The translations under genes and the position numbers were made by a program. From Meandrina meandrites (lineage: Eukaryota > Cnidaria > Anthozoa > Scleractinia > Meandrinidae), in assembly GCA_963693305.1 (NCBI GenBank), contig OY855916.1, positions 11,104,001 through 11,168,000 on the forward strand: DNA of 64,000 nt, written 5' to 3'. This document shows, one piece after another, positions 58,886 through 64,000 of this stretch; position 1 is the first letter of the stretch; each line of letters starts with the position of its first letter. The notes under the pieces are model-generated. The model saw only the letters and a program-made list of their open reading frames with translations. It did not search any database and was not told where the DNA came from.

Positions 58886-59837
58886 CAGTGTTACTTGGAG
58901 AGAAATCACTAAAATAGCCATTGATTATGGTTTGTTCATATCTTAGGGAGTAAATTTTTGTCTTTTTTGTCGTTCAAAGATCAGTGATCTGTGAGTGCGC
59001 CTTTATAATTCTATAGCATAGTTTACACAATACTTAGACGACCTCTCGTGATATTCTTATATTATTTTGGCGTCTTTCGATATCAGATTCTGACAGACGA
59101 AACTTGAAGTTTTATTATAAGATGGGGATCCAAGATGGTGTATTTTTGGCCTTAGTAGCTTGTAATGACGTTAAAAAATGCAGATGTTCAGTTTTGCAAA
59201 CAATATTTATAAACGACGTGAAAAACAAACGAATTGGTGAAAAAAAACTAGAAAAACAAAATAAGTTTACAAGTTACGACCGAAGGCAAATGCAAACAAA
59301 TTGACCGGAAAATATGACAATGACAATAGAAAATAATAAGGTAAAGACAGGCTTCAAAAAGTTGTTTGACTACAATGCAACAATGCAGAACGGAAGATTG
59401 TGAAGAAAAAAAAAAGGATTCTTCTACGATTCTACAGCTGTAAATCCCTATTTCTGTCTATATCGTTGCAAAGAGGGCTGCCTGTCTAAATGCGGAAGTG
59501 GCGGCCGTCAGTCACCGGTAAAACCCTACCTCTTTGAAACCTCTATTATTATTATTCGTACCTCTATTGTTTACTAGGGCCAGGGGTATTGTGTTAACAG
59601 ACTTGTTCCGAGAGGTAGTGGGAACCTTCAGTTGCACTCGCAACAAGTGTAAAACGGGCCACCAATCAGTTTTTAGTTCACTGCCGTAGAAATAATTGAC
59701 ATCATCGGCATTTTAAATTCAGATTTAATTGGCATGATTTTGGATACTGCTATTAACTGGAGTTTACAACCATCAGTCTCAACCACAGAGGTAAAGTATT
59801 TATGCTTATAAAAGGTAAAGTCTGCGTTCCAGTCAGG
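58886..59837. other. No recognisable gene
   Basis: Lysine-rich short frame at 59104-59304 reflects A-rich sequence; nothing identifiable. Confidence 0.35.
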
Positions 59838-60083
59838 TGGTGACCCATCAGGCCAGGCCTATATCTATCAGGCCGAAATATTTCTACTCCCTCTGGTTGG
59901 GATGCTAGTCCTTGGCTACCCACAGCCAAATTCGCTGCTACCCATTTATACACTTCCAGGGTGGAGAGAGGCACTGTAGTGTCTCGGCCAAGAACACAAC
60001 ACAATGGCCCCGGTCAGGGCTCAAGCCCGGACCGCTAATGAACTGGAGTCAAGCACGCTAACCATTAGGCCACCGAGCCTCCC
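59838..60083 (-). mobile_element. tRNA-derived SINE, copy 3
   Basis: The minus-strand head reads GGGAGGCTCGGTGGCCTAATGG with TTAG following (A-box-like) and GGGCTTGAGCCC (B-box-like), then GTTCTTGGCCGAGAC and the conserved GGATGCTAGTCC-type body in reverse. It is the best-preserved head of the three copies. Confidence 0.7.
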
Positions 60084-62481
60084 ACTTTACATTTATACTG
60101 ATTCTAAATCCAACTAGCTACTGAAGGTGTCATGTCAAGCTTTGTACGATTGTACGGCCTGGCTTTAAACTTAATTTAATCAACATTACAAGCAAAACTA
60201 TTAAATTTAATCGTATTATCTATTTCATTTATTTCAACAAATTTCCACCCATGCAAAACAGTATGTGCAGTAGTGTAAGTAAAGATTTCATCTTTTGCAC
60301 AACCCAAACAATGACACTTGCTTTTTTATTTTTTTCTTTATGTAGTGTATTATTTCCAGTATTTTTTTTCCTGGAAAAGCTAATAATTTAGTGACATAGA
60401 AAGCCGGATGATGCCAAAACTCGTATCGGGTTTTTTGACTTTATAAAGATAATATTAACAATACAAAACTGATGGTTTCTGATGTCACAAGTAGGTTTTG
60501 TGGCAATTGCTGGTTTTCACTGTCACGCCGCAAAAAATCCAAAACTATTAATTTACTTCTGTTTTAAAAAGCGATCCGTTTACCCTTATTAACAAGAAAA
60601 CATTCAAATAAACACTTCTCGCAAAACCTGAACTGTTTTTAGCATAAGTGACAGCCTTCTGGCGGCCATCTTGATGTCGTGTGGCGCGAAACTCCGAAAT
60701 TCAAAATGCTCTATCTTAAAGACGGCGGATGCTATCGAGTTCAAAACCTTCAACAAGATATATGTTGAAGACGTCTAATAGCCAGTGAAGGATAAATCCT
60801 CAGGGGTCTTGCGATTCTGGATTTTAGAATTTTGATGACGTCACGTGAAAACCAAGAATAACACTTGAAGGAAAATCTTTTATTCCTATTCGTTTTCCTT
60901 GCTCTAGTGAGCTCGTACATTAATATGCCTGCAAGCATAGCTTGAGTTGCTAGAGTAAAATAATGGTGTGAATATGAAAGCTTTGCACAAGGTAGATCTC
61001 ACTTTTTGCATATGCATATTATAAAACCATAAATCAGCAATAATGTCATTGACATTTCCTGACATTTTTTATGTAAAATTATTTGCCAAATTTCCTCTGT
61101 TTACTTGCCAAGTTTGGTGTAGAAACGAGTTAAAATGTTATATCCCATTAAGTTTTTTTGTGCTATATGTTTTGACGTTACCATCGCAACAGGTCTTTGA
61201 CAACCATGTTTTTTCAACTTCATATCGTACGACCATTTGTATTTTTTAGTCTTAATTTAGCAACTGAAAAACAGATAGGCTGACCGTACGGCACCACTTT
61301 CATTTCTATTTCTTTATTTCATTATTTATTGCCTCGTAATTCTATTGCAAACTAAACTTCTTTAGTTAAACTTCCTCTATCTACTTGCTTCATTTTAGCC
61401 CATCCAATAAAGTAAAGAAATTTATGACACCATGACGTCACTGCCATTGCTAATGACAACTTGTGATAGTAGACATCAGAATGTGATCAAACACGCAATT
61501 TTGTGGTGATGCATTCAAACTTGGTGACTTTTTTTTACAAAAGACGATTTCAGCACATGAAATCAAAGAAAGGACCTTTTACCGCCGTCACATTGCGACA
61601 TAATAAATAGAGGATATTACACGGTCGCGAGAAGCCACGAGAACATAAAATTCATATCTTTGAGCCAACGTGTAATGTTCTTTTTAGTATATTGAGACCA
61701 GATGTAGTTGATATTGCCGATTGTTATTTCAGTGTTTTCGAAAAACTGAGCCAGGTTTAAAAATCACCCTCCATCTTCACGGAAAGTACAACCCGTGTCC
61801 AGGATATAGAAAAACCAACTGAATTCCAATCAAACAAAATTTATGAAATACTTGTCAACTAAATAACGTAACATGTAAGAACTGAAAAAATCACTGAATT
61901 TGACTCAAATCCGATGCGGCAATGTCTTGACGGCCGATAGTTTTCAACTGCTTTTGTTTTCGTCGCTTAATTAAACAAATTAAACCTGCTTGTCGATGCT
62001 TGCTAACAACAAACGACACAAAAAACCAAGTTCATTCAACAAAGTATAGAAAAGGCGCGAATCGTGACGTCAATGAGCTATATGACACTCGCAAGTGTGT
62101 CATACGGAGAATGCGCCACTCGGGTCCGCGATGGAGTGGGGTATGGAATCTACGAGTGGTTTAGTTCCCAGTAAAACACTCTCCTCCATATAATAAAACT
62201 AAAATATTAGACTGAAGTTAAGCGTATAAAATCCTGTATTAATTTTGTAACTTTAAATATCGGGTTAGGGGGTGATACGGGGCTATAGTTACAGGGGGTA
62301 GGCTTCTAACGTTCCAGATCTACTTCTTGGTCCAAGAAGCCTGATCTCGCGAATAGCATTTTAAGAGCAATGTTCACACTTATCTCTCTTTTCCATCGCG
62401 CCATATAACCTGACTTTGTGTTCAGATTCTTTATCTTGGTTGTAGTAAGGTGCATGTGCAGCGTTTTGTTCTTCATTTAAT
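60084..62481. other. No recognisable gene
   Basis: A+T-rich sequence with short frames only. GACGTCACGTGA near 60837 is an isolated palindrome-rich word. Confidence 0.35.
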
Positions 62482-62597
62482 TGTTTCTGAGTTTTGTCAG
62501 AAACATTTTGTATCCGCAACAAATGTTTCCCCGTTTGCGCGGCACGGACACAAAACAAATGTTTTGTGTCCCGCTCGTTTGCCTTCCCAAGAAACAT
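62482..62597. repeat. Palindromic repeat related to 1296-1372
   Basis: TTTCTGAGTTTTGTCAGAAA is a small hairpin, followed by GCAACAAATGTTTCC, ACAAAACAAATGTTTTGT and TCGTTTGCC words that recur in the left-end repeat. Confidence 0.5.
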
Positions 62598-63159
62598 CAT
62601 AGTCAAGCGGATTAGCGAGATGATCGTTACAGACCGGACAAAAGCACCAAATTTGGCACAGGTAGTCCTTTGGGAATGAGTTTTAAGAACATGGATCACT
62701 AGAAGGGATAATAATGTCATCAAAGAAACCGACCACATATTTGTATGTCATTTAGCAAAATGTTTCAGAGAGAAGCCAGGGCTCGCAATTTTAAAGCAAA
62801 AAAAAGTGTGGCATGGACAAGGTTAAAAGCAATCCCATTTATTGTCAACGCAAGTTTTGGAATTTTCATAAAATATAAATGCTGTACTACGCATGCCAAG
62901 AATGAAGAATATGAAAACGAGGCCAGAAGGTAAAGTCTATTAATTTCACACTTTTAACTTGCATTATAAACATAAATATATAAATAAATAAATGACATAA
63001 ATAACAATGTTTCAATTCTCTAAGATTTAATTTGCTAGTTGTACTTGACCGTACTTGCATCAAATTGTGATATGGCGGGAAACCTCGATCAACTCCATCT
63101 ACTTTGAGCTAAATTGTTGCTACCACCTTTTCATTTTGTACATTCAGATGAACACAGTA
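62598..63159. other. No recognisable gene
   Basis: A Lys/Arg-rich frame at 62745-62933 has no recognisable domain and no splice or promoter support. Confidence 0.35.
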
Positions 63160-63322
63160 GGCCATTTCCGAGTTGTCCTTTGCCTCATTTTCAAAACGAG
63201 TCTACGTGCGAAACGATTCAAATGAAAATGAGTTTGATTTGCATGAAAATGGATGCGAAGGTGGAACACATTTTTATATGAATGGTTTCGCACGTGAGGC
63301 AAAAGGTAACTCGGAAATGGCC
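63160..63322. mobile_element. Palindromic MITE (GGCCRTTTCCGA family), copy 2
   Basis: GGCCATTTCCGAGTTGTCCTTTG at the left pairs with CAAAAGGTAACTCGGAAATGGCC at the right, with mirrored GCGAAACGATTC / GAATGGTTTCGC words inside. 163 bp, better preserved than copy 1 at 35979. Confidence 0.8.
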
Positions 63323-63411
63323 TGTTCCGTGCAAGATAAGTCAGCTTGTTAACACCTACTCATCAAATAACAACTTGATTTGAATGAGCATTTAATCAGC
63401 GGTTTGCACAC

Positions 63412-63535
63412 TTTTGCCTCCTCAGGGATCATCGCAACACTGGCTCTCAGATCTGCTCTTTTCTCTTCAACCCCAGGCTGCTGGTGAAGGAATTTCAGGT
63501 TATGTCTCTGTACACGTTGTCCAAACTCCAGCCTT
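63412..63535 (-). CDS. Weak candidate internal exon
   Basis: On the minus strand a 124-nt segment lies between an acceptor-like pyrimidine-rich stretch ending TTATTCAAG and a gtgtgc donor. One frame is open across it and reads RLEFGQRVQRHNLKFLHQQP, then EEKRADLRASVAMIPEEAK, a charged helical composition. I do not recognise a family and its neighbours would lie partly outside the window. It may be coincidental. Confidence 0.25.
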
Positions 63536-64000
63536 CTTGAATAAGTAATAACAAAGCACTCTGAAAAGCAATCTACCTAGCTTCGGAAAACATGGTGAAG
63601 AAAAGTTAACAGTAACGAACGGGTTTCTCTTTATGATCTCAGAGTAAGATCGCCATTTTTGAAGTAAAGTTTTCGTGCCCTATCAAAAGAAAAAATACAC
63701 ATTGGCTTCGCTATTTCCTTGGTAATTATCTTTGTTCCTGGTATCCCAAAGAAAACCATTCCAGGTCTTTAGCACTCTAGCCTGGTGACCAACTTTACGT
63801 AAACAACAGCCCCATCCCTCTCCCATATGCAGGTCTTCACGCTATCTGGGTGCGACATCCACTCGTTTGACAGTTCCCGCTTGAGAAATGGCAAAAAGAT
63901 TTGGTCCGAATATTTTGAAAACGGTAGCGCGTAACACTTTTACACTCAAACCTGCAGTTATCCGGTTTTGCCTCTGTATCCTGCAACAGCTTCAGTAGAT
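63536..64000. other. No recognisable gene
   Basis: Nothing identifiable up to the window edge. Confidence 0.35.

Noticed and set aside
62361..62738. 125-codon minus-strand frame
   Set aside because: Crosses a palindromic repeat; no domain, promoter or splice support.
1..64000. CRISPR array, operon or bacterial contamination
   Set aside because: Spliced animal genes, TATA/poly(A) signals and eukaryotic transposons throughout; no regular spacer-repeat array.

Overview
This is eukaryotic nuclear DNA: A+T-rich, intron-rich and full of short transposon remnants. The proteins (SLC35D, TMEM59) are animal-like. The MITE families, a Tx1-like LINE and Penelope-like elements, with frequent TACATGTA motifs in the first 20 kb, resemble those of anthozoans, most likely a stony coral. 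I cannot name the species from the sequence alone.

Region 1 (1-3.1 kb): an orphan minus-strand ABCC/MRP transporter fragment abutting a palindromic repeat. Region 2 (3.1-20.5 kb): two well-supported host genes arranged head to head. On the minus strand is a 13-exon SLC35D nucleotide-sugar transporter (326 aa, every junction resolved, one GC-AG intron). On the plus strand is a 6-exon TMEM59 (308 aa). Their start codons are 267 bp apart, across a likely bidirectional promoter with a perfect GTCACGTGAC (CLEAR/TFEB-type) palindrome and a YY1-like motif. Both proteins act in the endomembrane system. Their introns hold MITEs and SINE copies.

Region 3 (20.5-27 kb): a 620-bp TA-flanked TIR element, a possible first exon resembling cnidarian tyrosine-recombinase-like proteins, poly(dG) tracts and otherwise unrecognised sequence. 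Region 4 (27-34 kb): a tandem array with a ~3.1-3.2 kb unit. Copy 1 carries an intact TATA-box mini-gene (136 aa, C-terminus CSTEL, a class I PDZ-ligand form). Copy 2 is broken by a 1-nt deletion and copy 3 is only a stub. A second intact gene ending in the same CSTEL tail (142 aa, two exons, TATA box) lies at 54.5-55.4 kb. I do not recognise either protein.

Region 5 (34-54 kb): a mobile-element and segmental-duplication landscape. It holds TTAA-flanked MITEs, a nested MITE with a 9-bp target duplication, a decayed Penelope RT, a 5'-truncated Tx1-like LINE, a young-looking Penelope-like GIY-YIG element with ~175-bp inverted repeats and a 12-bp target duplication, a hAT-like MITE with an 8-bp target duplication, and two ~2.3-2.5 kb segmental copies, one acting as an empty site. 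Region 6 (55.4-64 kb): mostly unrecognised non-coding DNA with a SINE, two MITE-like repeats and one weak candidate exon at the right edge.
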